NCBI GenBank assembly: GCA_030614945.1
Contig: JAUXAH010000117.1
Location: 1-6,041 of the forward strand
Source: Phycisphaerae bacterium
GTDB lineage: Bacteria; Planctomycetota; Phycisphaerae; Sedimentisphaerales; SG8-4
Reading direction: 5' to 3'
Length of the DNA: 6,041 nucleotides
This document shows positions 1 through 4,942 of this stretch, piece after piece; position 1 is the first letter of the stretch; each line of letters starts with the position of its first letter. Below the pieces are notes generated by a model that saw only the letters and a list, made by a program, of their open reading frames with translations, had not been told where the DNA came from and did not search any database. Both the position numbers and the translations under genes were made by a program.

Positions 1-1776
1 GATGCCCTTGCTGACCAACATCGTGAGGCGGCCGCCGACGGTGGTCCTGTTTCCTCCACTGTCGCCCATGCCGTAGCGCCTAGTCAGCTCTGTCATGATT
101 TTGCCGATGCCTTTGGGTTCATTGAAAAAGCCCTCCAATCCCCTAGCGAGGATCTTGCCCTCCCAGGACGACTCATCGATGTTCAGAACTTCGCGGTCAA
201 CTTCAACTTTGAAATCCGCTAGCTTGCGTCTCAGGGTCACGTCAACGGGTATTACGGGGCCCTGTCCTGGCTGAACGATGTTTTCAGCGAGAGGAGTAGA
301 TGTTTTTCCAGCGTCCGATGCAGCTTGAAGTTCCCTCAAACGTCTTCTTGCCTCGTCTAGCTCCTCATTCTTGAGTCTATCGCGCGCTATCGCTTCGTCT
401 AATTGCCTCTGTAACGCGGTAACCTGACTTCGGAGTTGTTCGGTCTCTTTGACCTCAGCTTTTGCCTCCTCTGTAACTGGGAAAAGTTTCACGAGACGGC
501 TAGCATAGCGCCCTCGCACATTTTCGATGAGTTTCGGGATTTTCCTGTTGACCTCATGCACGAAAACGGGGACGCTCTTTGGCTTGATTTCCAAGAACAG
601 GCTGCAATGCTCTGAATCCTGCGATCCCTTCGTCTCGAGGAGTTCCACAAACCCGCGCTGCTTGGCATTCAACTTTGAGAGATTTTTCTTAATCAATGGA
701 TGCGAGAGCAGGTCACTGATGCCACCCTTCAATGTGGCGTGTCTCACGGCCTCGTCAAGTTTTCGCTTCAGATCAGCGATTTCCGTCTCATACTTGGCCT
801 CAGTCTTTACTCTGATGGTGTCCCGCTGTTTCTCGACTCTCTGAAGCCTAGCTATCCATGCGGACTCGAACTTCTCCTTTATGCGTGACTCAATCTCGGT
901 CACCTTAGGAATGGCAGGTGCTAGTTTCTCCTCCTTGATTTTGGGGAGCTTCTTAGCGAGTTCTCCGATAATTTTCTCCAACTTAGCCGGTGCTGATGGC
1001 ACAATCTCCGGAGTAAAGCCCAAATGTCGCGTGAGTACTGGTCCTACCTTAACGAATGCTGGCTTCCTAACGAAGTCCCCTGCAACATAGAACTCCCCCG
1101 GCTTAAATTGGGTGAGTTTGCCCACCACAGAGTCTGAGACGCGCAAGTACTTCTTTATAACTTCCAAATCTGCGGGCCACTCAACCCGCCCGATTATCTT
1201 GTTCGTCGCTTGCGACAAGCCATATTTGCTGATGAAGGCTGGTCTTTGAGTGACCATGAGGAGACCCATTCCGCGCTTGCCGCCCTTCTTAGCAAGTTTG
1301 ATCATAGCTTGGAGACAGCCGGATTTGAACGTACCACGCTCGGGCATGAACTCGTCCGCTTCCTCGGCTATGACGAGCAAGGGTTTCCGCAATTCCGTCT
1401 GGATTGCTATCATTCTATCAATGAAACGCGTAATGAATTCCTGTGCTGTCAAGACATCCAGCGATGGGTCGCCCAAGTCTATGATCGTCGAAAGATTGTT
1501 CTGTAGGATCTGCTCTGCGAGGAATTCAGCGGCCTCCGGAACCACTGGGACATCCCTCCCGACTATGAGAAAGGGAAACTTCTCCCGTAGGGTGGAGTAT
1601 TCGGACTCGGGGTCTATGACTACGAGTAAAGCCCGACCGAACAAGGCTTCAATTATTCGGCGACAGGTCCAGCTCTTGCCGAACCTAGAGACTGATGTGA
1701 GAAAAGTTCTACCTGTAACAAGGCTCTGTAGGTCGAGATGCACCCCGTCTCCTAGTTCTATTGTCTGTTTTGTCAA
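1..1776 (-). CDS. HerA/FtsK-like P-loop ATPase with coiled coils (3' end beyond window)
   Basis: The frame is open for 592 codons from a TTG start at 1776 to the window edge, so the C-terminus is missing. The TTG follows GGAGGGAT at good spacing and overlaps the stop of the upstream LAGLIDADG gene (TTGA). Residues 1-235 look like the DUF87/HerA ATPase core: Walker A around SRFGKSW (K34, S35), a VIDPESEY strand (52-60), Walker B LLVIAEEAD (133-141), an Arg-finger-like KKGGKRG (163-169) and the sensor-like LLMVTQRP (172-179). The first Gly of the Walker A is Ser. The N-terminal HAS-barrel of cellular HerA is absent. Charged coiled coils are predicted by eye at about 295-345 and 430-485, and a helical, winged-helix-like part starts near 510. 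Family members are hexameric DNA translocases in end processing, packaging or conjugation. Which role applies here is not decidable. Confidence 0.88.
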   Translation of the reverse strand, partial: MTKQTIELGDGVHLDLQSLVTGRTFLTSVSRFGKSWTCRRIIEALFGRALLVVIDPESEYSTLREKFPFLIVGRDVPVVPEAAEFLAEQILQNNLSTIIDLGDPSLDVLTAQEFITRFIDRMIAIQTELRKPLLVIAEEADEFMPERGTFKSGCLQAMIKLAKKGGKRGMGLLMVTQRPAFISKYGLSQATNKIIGRVEWPADLEVIKKYLRVSDSVVGKLTQFKPGEFYVAGDFVRKPAFVKVGPVLTRHLGFTPEIVPSAPAKLEKIIGELAKKLPKIKEEKLAPAIPKVTEIESRIKEKFESAWIARLQRVEKQRDTIRVKTEAKYETEIADLKRKLDEAVRHATLKGGISDLLSHPLIKKNLSKLNAKQRGFVELLETKGSQDSEHCSLFLEIKPKSVPVFVHEVNRKIPKLIENVRGRYASRLVKLFPVTEEAKAEVKETEQLRSQVTALQRQLDEAIARDRLKNEELDEARRRLRELQAASDAGKTSTPLAENIVQPGQGPVIPVDVTLRRKLADFKVEVDREVLNIDESSWEGKILARGLEGFFNEPKGIGKIMTELTRRYGMGDSGGNRTTVGGRLTMLVSKGI

Positions 1777-2462
1777 TACTTATCCCTCCAATCCAACAAC
1801 CGTGATTGTTTTCTTCCGATGGAGAGGCCAATTTTCTCCAAGAAACGAATCAGTTGAAGTCTGCCGTTGATGACTAGAAACGGGCACATGTAGTTGTAAG
1901 TATGGATTATCGCGTGAAGATCGTAATTGATGTCTAGAATAAAGGCTAACCGCTTGAGCATGTTGACATCCTTGTTATAAAGACGGATATAAGCGGCATC
2001 CTTGCTTACTGTACATTCGCTATCGAATAGGCCTCGGAGGAAAAGTGGATCGACTGCAAAACATAACATCTGTTGCCTGCCAAGTGCTCGAAGCCATAGA
2101 AAGAGACTCTTATCCCCGACAACTACATCGTACCCCCTAAACATACCTCTGTTTGTAATCCTGTGATAATCTCTTATGGGAACAACTCTCCCCAGTATCT
2201 GACCTAGATGTTTCGCAAAAACCTCTGCGAAGTCTCTGTCCTTAGTTTGAAGCCTGATGTAGTAGTGATGTGATTCCCACCATTTCCCACCAGTGATATA
2301 TCCATCCCCCACCAGAACTCCAAGCACATAAGCTAAGGAATCTTGATTTACTGATCTCGGATCAAAATCTGGCTTTTTGTGCTCATAGGGTTGCCTAAGC
2401 TCTTGCAAGTCGAACTCGGCTTTTACGCCACTCAAGTTTTCGCCAAGCAAGACTTGCTTCAC
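1773..2462 (-). CDS. LAGLIDADG homing-endonuclease-like protein
   Basis: This 229-residue protein has two dodecapeptide motifs: AYVLGVLVGDGY at about 44-55 and FLRGLFDSEC at 141-150. The metal-binding acids D53 and E149 are both present, so it may be active. The usual Gly after the second acid is Cys150. I chose the GTG at 2462: GGAGGAGTGAT lies just upstream, and a longer frame back to 2522 would overlap the previous gene without an SD. The stop overlaps the TTG start of the ATPase gene. Family members are homing endonucleases, intein endonucleases or domesticated DNA-binding regulators. No intein splicing blocks (N-terminal Cys/Ser, C-terminal His-Asn) are seen and it is out of frame with the ATPase, so it is a free-standing protein. 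Target and role are unknown. Confidence 0.87.
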   Translation of the reverse strand: MKQVLLGENLSGVKAEFDLQELRQPYEHKKPDFDPRSVNQDSLAYVLGVLVGDGYITGGKWWESHHYYIRLQTKDRDFAEVFAKHLGQILGRVVPIRDYHRITNRGMFRGYDVVVGDKSLFLWLRALGRQQMLCFAVDPLFLRGLFDSECTVSKDAAYIRLYNKDVNMLKRLAFILDINYDLHAIIHTYNYMCPFLVINGRLQLIRFLEKIGLSIGRKQSRLLDWRDKY

Positions 2463-2463
2463 C

Positions 2464-2673
2464 CTAATCACTCCTCCCGCGCCGTTTTGCTTGAGCGGAT
2501 GATAGTGGGTGCTTCTTTGCATATTCGTGGAAAATATCGTGCGTGTAATGCAGGCTGATTTGGGTCAATAAGCAAGGCACACATTCGGACTTCTTGACGC
2601 GCCCACCCTTCTGCCAACAGTATTTATTCTTGAACCATCGGCACTGCAAGCCCAATTTTTTCTTAACATCCAA
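2464..2673 (-). CDS. Small basic Cys4 protein, unknown function
   Basis: Sixty-nine residues, starting at TTG 2673 a few bases after GGAGGGGTGAT, which itself ends the preceding gene. Cysteines at 11, 19, 31 and 34 (C-x7-C-x11-C-x2-C) suggest a zinc- or iron-sulfur-binding knuckle. His42, His45 and His49 follow in a predicted helix. The rest is Lys/Arg rich, ending KRRGRSD, which would suit nucleic-acid binding. The TAG stop is one base before the GTG of the LAGLIDADG gene and the SD for that gene lies in its last codons. I do not recognise the family. Alternative starts are not obvious because the SD and the open frame both point to this TTG. Confidence 0.72.
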   Translation of the reverse strand: MDVKKKLGLQCRWFKNKYCWQKGGRVKKSECVPCLLTQISLHYTHDIFHEYAKKHPLSSAQAKRRGRSD

Positions 2674-2677
2674 TCAA

Positions 2678-2710
2678 TCACCCCTCCGTCGTTTTTTCCG
2701 ATGGTCGAGC
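2678..2710 (-). repeat. Gene-junction repeat, copy A
   Basis: The last codons of the 85-residue gene carry GCTCGACCATCGG, an A-rich run, then ACGACGGAGGGGTGA. The run ends in the SD for the next gene and the TGA stop. Copies B (2936-2970) and C (3270-3302) share the same order: CCATC, a G/A run, a CG-rich spacer, and a purine-rich SD joined to the stop. Confidence 0.65.
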
Positions 2711-2935
2711 TTGACTGCGCCAGAACTGCGCGAACTTGTCGAAGAACGAAGCATAGGAAAGAAGCTTGTTCCGCGCCGTTTTAGTTTTAGATTCGATTGC
2801 CGTCCTGTCGCAGAATGACGCCATCTGCTTCGAGAACTGGAAAAATAGGCTCGCCCTTCGCCCCTCGTTTTTTTCTTTTATGGCTCGCCCAAGGCACAGC
2901 TTGGCGGTTCTCAGTCTTTTCGTTGTTTCCTTCAC
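2678..2935 (-). CDS. Small basic helical protein, unknown function
   Basis: Eighty-five residues from GTG 2935, which directly follows the TGA of the preceding gene and lies downstream of GAGGTGGTGAG. The composition is strongly basic and mostly helical, with Lys/Arg spaced along the chain and a Phe/Ser-rich middle; no Cys pairs, membrane segment or catalytic motif are visible. The C-terminus RPSEKTTEG is encoded by a junction sequence that also supplies the SD for the next gene and recurs at two other gene ends (2936 and 3270). It may bind nucleic acid, by charge only. I do not recognise a family. Confidence 0.7.
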   Translation of the reverse strand: MKETTKRLRTAKLCLGRAIKEKNEGRRASLFFQFSKQMASFCDRTAIESKTKTARNKLLSYASFFDKFAQFWRSQARPSEKTTEG

Positions 2936-2970
2936 TCACTCACCACCTCGTTTTTTCCGGATGGGCGCGC
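2936..2970 (-). repeat. Gene-junction repeat, copy B
   Basis: GCGCCCATCCGG, AAAAAA, CGAGGTGGTGAG, then TGA. The DNA resembles copies A and C, but the CCATC element is read in another frame (PIRKK rather than RPSEK or RPSKK), which points to conservation at the nucleotide level. Confidence 0.6.
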
Positions 2971-3268
2971 GCAAGTCGTTCAAGATGACAAGAGCTTGTT
3001 CCCTGACCGCCTTCCAGACATCTTTGGGATAGTTCGGTGGCGGGGTCTTGTCGCGCTTGTAGGCTTCGATCCACCCATCGATTTTTCCGAACACCCGCTC
3101 AAGTTGCCTGATCCGTGATTCGTGGGTGAGGACTTGGTTCAGGGCGATCTCTTGCCCTCGGAAACTATCCGCCATCCTAGTGTCGCCCTTCTTACGATAT
3201 TTGAGCCGGAGCTTCCGCGCCCGATTCCTCATTCGCCTGATTTCTTCGGCTATGCTTAGTCCAGCCAT
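2936..3268 (-). CDS. Small basic, probably coiled-coil protein, unknown function
   Basis: A 110-residue protein starting at ATG 3268, six bases after GGAGG in GGAGGGGTGAT. The frame is open further back to 3328, but that extension lies inside the preceding gene and has no SD, so I reject it. Residues 5-70 form a long, highly charged helical stretch with many Arg/Lys, followed by a Pro-rich break (TPPPNYP, 75-81) and another helix (82-100). No Cys motif or membrane segment is present. The end RKKRGGE is part of the recurring junction sequence. The shape suggests a small DNA- or RNA-associated or structural helical protein. The family is not recognised. Confidence 0.75.
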   Translation of the reverse strand: MAGLSIAEEIRRMRNRARKLRLKYRKKGDTRMADSFRGQEIALNQVLTHESRIRQLERVFGKIDGWIEAYKRDKTPPPNYPKDVWKAVREQALVILNDLRAPIRKKRGGE

Positions 3269-3269
3269 A

Positions 3270-3302
3270 TCACCCCTCCTCCCGCTTTTTCGATGGCCGA
3301 GC
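3270..3302 (-). repeat. Gene-junction repeat, copy C
   Basis: CTCGGCCATCG, AAAAAG, CGGGAGGAGGGGTGA. It ends the four-helix membrane gene as RPSKKREEG and supplies GGAGGGGTGAT to the next start, one base beyond the stop. Confidence 0.65.
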
Positions 3303-3635
3303 GCGAAGATAGCCCGCGAGATTGGCAAGCAAGAACACCACGACCAACGGGATCGCGTAGGGTTGGCCGTTCATCACGATTGCATAAGCCAAGAACGAGA
3401 AAATGTAAATCGAGAATATGATGGAGTAGGCCAGCCTGAAGCCGATCTTATAAGATATCGAGCCGAGCAGAAAGAACGCGGCTACCTCTGGAATCCAGTG
3501 GAGGTTGGTGCCGACTGCTGCCATCACGAAGGCGAGTCCGACCGTCACCAAGCACAGTTTCTCCGATATCAGGAAGCGCCTCAACCCGAGCTTATCCAGC
3601 CTATCGACGCTGCCCCAGTCCACCCACTCAGCCAT
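3270..3635 (-). CDS. Four-helix integral membrane protein, unknown function
   Basis: A 121-residue protein starting at ATG 3635, directly abutting the TAG of the upstream gene. A G-rich SD-like run (GGGAGGG) lies about ten bases upstream. Hydrophobic segments are seen at roughly 26-41, 46-62, 67-88 and 92-110. The N-terminus (MAEWVDWGSV) is soluble, and the tail RARPSKKREEG is basic and probably cytoplasmic by the positive-inside rule. No catalytic motif is seen. It sits in a run of small genes that includes another membrane protein (4449-4057), which fits an envelope or transfer function, but that is inference. The last codons hold the SD for the next gene, whose ATG begins one base after this stop. 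Confidence 0.8.
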   Translation of the reverse strand: MAEWVDWGSVDRLDKLGLRRFLISEKLCLVTVGLAFVMAAVGTNLHWIPEVAAFFLLGSISYKIGFRLAYSIIFSIYIFSFLAYAIVMNGQPYAIPLVVVFLLANLAGYLRARPSKKREEG

Positions 3636-3824
3636 CTACCGCGCCCTCCCCCCACCGATAATAATTAAATTCCCTTTACATTGAGGGCAACTTTCGGCGT
3701 GCTGCTTTTGTATTTCAGACATTTCCCCTGGCGTTTTCGATTTTAAAATTTGCGCTTGTAGAAGCCCGCAGAAGCCAGAAGCCCATGCAATCATTCGCTT
3801 TTCTTTATCGAAATCACTCATCAT
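3636..3824 (-). CDS. Small protein with CPxC knuckle, unknown function
   Basis: Sixty-two residues if the first of two tandem ATG codons (3824) is used, 61 from the second (3821). The SD AGGGGTGA is closer to ideal spacing for the second. The upstream stop overlaps both. The N-terminus is acidic/basic (SDFDKEKR), then a helix holding one Cys (about residue 18), then a CPQCKG knuckle near the C-terminus and a Gly/Arg tail. Three Cys in total could give a partial zinc site or a dimer-shared site. The first hydrophobic stretch (MIAWASGFCGLLQA) is too short and polar for a confident membrane segment. The family is not recognised. Confidence 0.68.
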   Translation of the reverse strand: MMSDFDKEKRMIAWASGFCGLLQAQILKSKTPGEMSEIQKQHAESCPQCKGNLIIIGGGRAR

Positions 3825-4060
3825 CCCTCACCCCTTCGAGCTTGAGGCGCGGCGACGGGCCTGGCAGGAGACAAATCCCCAGACCGAGGAGGAGATAAAA
3901 ATACCCCTCCAACGCCTGACCCATCGCCGCTTCGCCTTCTCATTAATCGTGATGGAATCCCCGCGCACGTGACCCCTAACTTGCACTCGTGGCAATCATC
4001 GTGGTTGGCTTCACGATTTAGATGAGTGCAATAGAACACGCTGGGGCAGGAGGATATCAT
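3821..4060 (-). CDS. Small Cys-rich protein with low-complexity tail, unknown function
   Basis: Seventy-nine residues from ATG 4060, which overlaps the stop of the upstream membrane gene (ATGA) and follows GGGGGGATC. The open frame runs back to 4201, but that part is the shadow of the membrane gene. The N-terminal half has Cys5, 11, 23, 26 and 32 with His13, 20 and 24 (C-x5-C-x11-C-x2-C), consistent with a metal knuckle. The C-terminal half is Gly/Ser/Pro/Arg-rich and probably disordered. Its last codons provide AGGGGTGA as SD for the next gene. The disordered half is less constrained, so the gene call rests mostly on the Cys-rich part and the overlapping gene order. Confidence 0.6.
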   Translation of the reverse strand: MISSCPSVFYCTHLNREANHDDCHECKLGVTCAGIPSRLMRRRSGDGSGVGGVFLSPPRSGDLSPARPVAAPQARRGEG

Positions 4061-4449
4061 AATTGATCCCCCCAACTTTTCCGCAATTTTTTCTGAGCTG
4101 TCCCACAAGCTGCCCCAGATACACGGTAGAGTTGGCGCTGTCTCGAAAGGTACTTGGAGTATAATCGAACCGAAATCATGTTGTAGCGGAATGTGAACCA
4201 AGCAATTGAAATTCCAGCAAAGCCTGCAAAGACCACAGCGAGGGGGACACTGAAGGATTGCCCAAAAGTTATAAAAGTATCTCCGGTTGTTGGCGTATTA
4301 ATAATCGAGACAAACAAGCCAGTTATTGACCAGATGATTGCCGCAAAGGGCCACTTTAATAGGTTGAACTTTTCGTAATCCAAAGTGGACGCAACAGTCA
4401 GGAATCGGAGCTTCGCTTTCGACTTGGGTGGTCGCAGGTCGGGGGTCAT
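4057..4449 (-). CDS. Two-helix membrane protein, unknown function
   Basis: A 130-residue protein. I start it at ATG 4449, which overlaps the stop of the zinc-finger gene (ATGA); an in-frame codon at 4479 would lie inside that gene. Two hydrophobic helices are seen at about 32-52 and 67-87, separated by a short polar loop (NTPTTGDTF), and followed by a basic, Tyr/Arg-rich tail with a single Cys. The N-terminus, MTPDLRPPKSKAK, matches the start of the two preceding genes. This suggests a short shared leader peptide or a duplicated 5' cassette. The hairpin topology with basic tail would put both ends in the cytoplasm. No family is recognised. Confidence 0.77.
   Translation of the reverse strand: MTPDLRPPKSKAKLRFLTVASTLDYEKFNLLKWPFAAIIWSITGLFVSIINTPTTGDTFITFGQSFSVPLAVVFAGFAGISIAWFTFRYNMISVRLYSKYLSRQRQLYRVSGAACGTAQKKLRKSWGDQL
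4417..4449 (-). repeat. Shared gene-start cassette, copy 3
   Basis: The first 11 codons (MTPDLRPPKSK) of the two-helix membrane gene. The CCGACC and GCGACCA blocks match copy 2 although the rest of the two proteins is unrelated. Confidence 0.6.
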
Positions 4450-4580
4450 TTTTTGTCCCCCACATGCACTTCGAACCAATGTTCAAACGCCGTGTCGTAA
4501 TCTGGAAATATTCTCCCGCAATCCATACATCTATGAGGTTTGTGCCCGAGCCGTGCCTCGGCTGGTCGCGGGTCGGGCAT
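4446..4580 (-). CDS. Single C2H2 zinc-finger mini-protein
   Basis: A 44-residue protein from ATG 4580, overlapping the upstream stop as TGATG, with AAGGAGG seven bases ahead. Residues 18-39 form a classical finger: C18-x2-C21-x12-H34-x4-H39, with an aromatic at the expected place after the CxxC (F25) and a hydrophobic core residue (F32) before the first His. Small proteins with one C2H2 finger are common in archaeal viruses and plasmids, where several bind DNA and regulate transcription; that role is inferred here. The first 11 residues (MPDPRPAEARL) match the neighbours' shared N-terminal motif. Its stop overlaps the ATG of the membrane gene downstream. Confidence 0.82.
   Translation of the reverse strand: MPDPRPAEARLGHKPHRCMDCGRIFPDYDTAFEHWFEVHVGDKK
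4548..4580 (-). repeat. Shared gene-start cassette, copy 2
   Basis: The first 11 codons (MPDPRPAEARL) of the zinc-finger gene. Its CCGACC, GCGACCA and AG blocks align with copy 3 in the same reading frame. Confidence 0.6.
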
Positions 4581-4813
4581 CAATGAACCTCCTTGTCTAT
4601 TCCCAGAAATTCAGCGATTTGTTTTGGTGTTCCGATTGCGATCATTCTGATGAGTTGGCAAACATCAAGGAGGGGACACTTCTCACAACTAATAAATGGA
4701 GATTCCTTTCGGCAAAATAAAAAGAACCGGGTCAAAACGTTGTTTCGTATCTCCTTTTGAGCTTTAGCAAACTTTTCGACCTTCGCCTTCGCTAGTCGAG
4801 GGTCGAGGGTCAT
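4580..4813 (-). CDS. Small Cys4 protein, unknown function
   Basis: Seventy-seven residues from ATG 4813, about eight bases after GGGAG. A TTG two codons earlier (4819) is possible but too close to the SD. The N-terminal third is a basic helix starting MTLDPRLAKAK, shared with the next two genes. Cys34, 43, 46 and 52 form C-x8-C-x2-C-x5-C, a plausible zinc or iron-sulfur site. The C-terminal part (TPKQIAEFLGI) resembles a helix-turn-helix fragment, but is too short to call. It is the first protein gene after the tRNA and the first of three with the same opening. The family is not recognised. Confidence 0.72.
   Translation of the reverse strand: MTLDPRLAKAKVEKFAKAQKEIRNNVLTRFFLFCRKESPFISCEKCPLLDVCQLIRMIAIGTPKQIAEFLGIDKEVH
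4781..4813 (-). repeat. Shared gene-start cassette, copy 1
   Basis: The first 11 codons (MTLDPRLAKAK) of the 77-residue Cys4 gene. DNA and protein resemble the openings at 4580 and 4449, especially a CGACC-x-CGAC core. Confidence 0.6.
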
Positions 4814-4850
4814 TTCCAACTCTCCCTAGCTATTATATTTCGGCTGGTGG

Positions 4851-4924
4851 TACGGGGGGCTGGATTTGAACCAACGACCTCGAGCTCATGGGGCTCGCAC
4901 CCTACCTGGCTGGGCCACCCCCGT
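4851..4924 (-). tRNA. tRNA with anticodon CAT (Met-like), CCA encoded
   Basis: A full cloverleaf can be drawn: acceptor ACGGGGG/CCCCCGT (7 bp), TG at 8-9, D-stem GCCC/GGGT with loop AGCCAGGTA, anticodon stem CGAGC/GCTCG with loop CCCATGA, five-base variable region AGGTC, T-stem GTTGG/CCAGC with loop TTCAAAT, discriminator A73. CCA follows at 4850-4848 and is encoded. The anticodon is CAT (complement of 4888-4890). A1:U72 and A73 fit an archaeal initiator, but the three consecutive G:C pairs at 29-31/39-41 typical of initiators are missing. Base 33 is C instead of the nearly invariant U. It may be a modified Met or Ile2 tRNA, or a non-translating tRNA of the element. It sits inside the gene series, 18 bases after the previous stop. 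Confidence 0.9.
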
Positions 4925-4928
4925 ACTT
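4910..4928 (-). repeat. 19-bp direct repeat, copy 1 (tRNA 5' end)
   Basis: AAGTACGGGGGTGGCCCAG on the minus strand covers four bases before the tRNA and its first 15 bases (acceptor arm, bases 8-9, first D-stem strand, start of the D-loop). An exact copy lies 521 bp upstream in transcription order at 5431-5449. Matching stops at both ends. Confidence 0.9.
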
Positions 4929-4941
4929 TACCGATTGTAAA
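4927..4941 (-). other. Short inverted repeat just upstream of the tRNA
   Basis: TTTAC and GTAAA form a 5-bp stem with a 5-base loop between the HExxH stop and the tRNA 5' end. It could help 5' processing of a tRNA excised from a longer transcript, but a stem this short may be chance. Confidence 0.25.
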
Positions 4942-4942
4942 A

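Noticed and set aside
1250..1870. Long plus-strand open frame
   Set aside because: It lies opposite the ATPase and LAGLIDADG genes, has no SD, and its protein is a Ser/Arg-rich mix without motifs; it mirrors the real minus-strand frame.
1773..2462. LAGLIDADG region as an intein in the ATPase
   Set aside because: It is in another frame from the ATPase, has its own SD and start, and shows no splicing-block residues.
3126..3668. Plus-strand open frame of 180 codons
   Set aside because: It is antisense to the membrane and basic-protein genes; His/Glu-rich composition and lack of SD or motif mark it as a shadow.
3888..3912. GGAGG...CCTCC inverted repeat around an A/T run as a terminator
   Set aside because: It is inside a coding frame, the A/T run is in the loop rather than after the stem, and the genes downstream appear coupled.
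4061..4201. Longer start for the Cys-rich gene that begins at 4060
   Set aside because: The extension is entirely inside the two-helix membrane gene; the ATGA overlap and SD support the shorter start.
4825..4845. AAATATAATA as a TATA box for the gene at 4813
   Set aside because: Its distance would place the RNA start at about the start codon, yet an SD is present upstream of that codon; an AT-rich spacer after the tRNA is enough to explain it.
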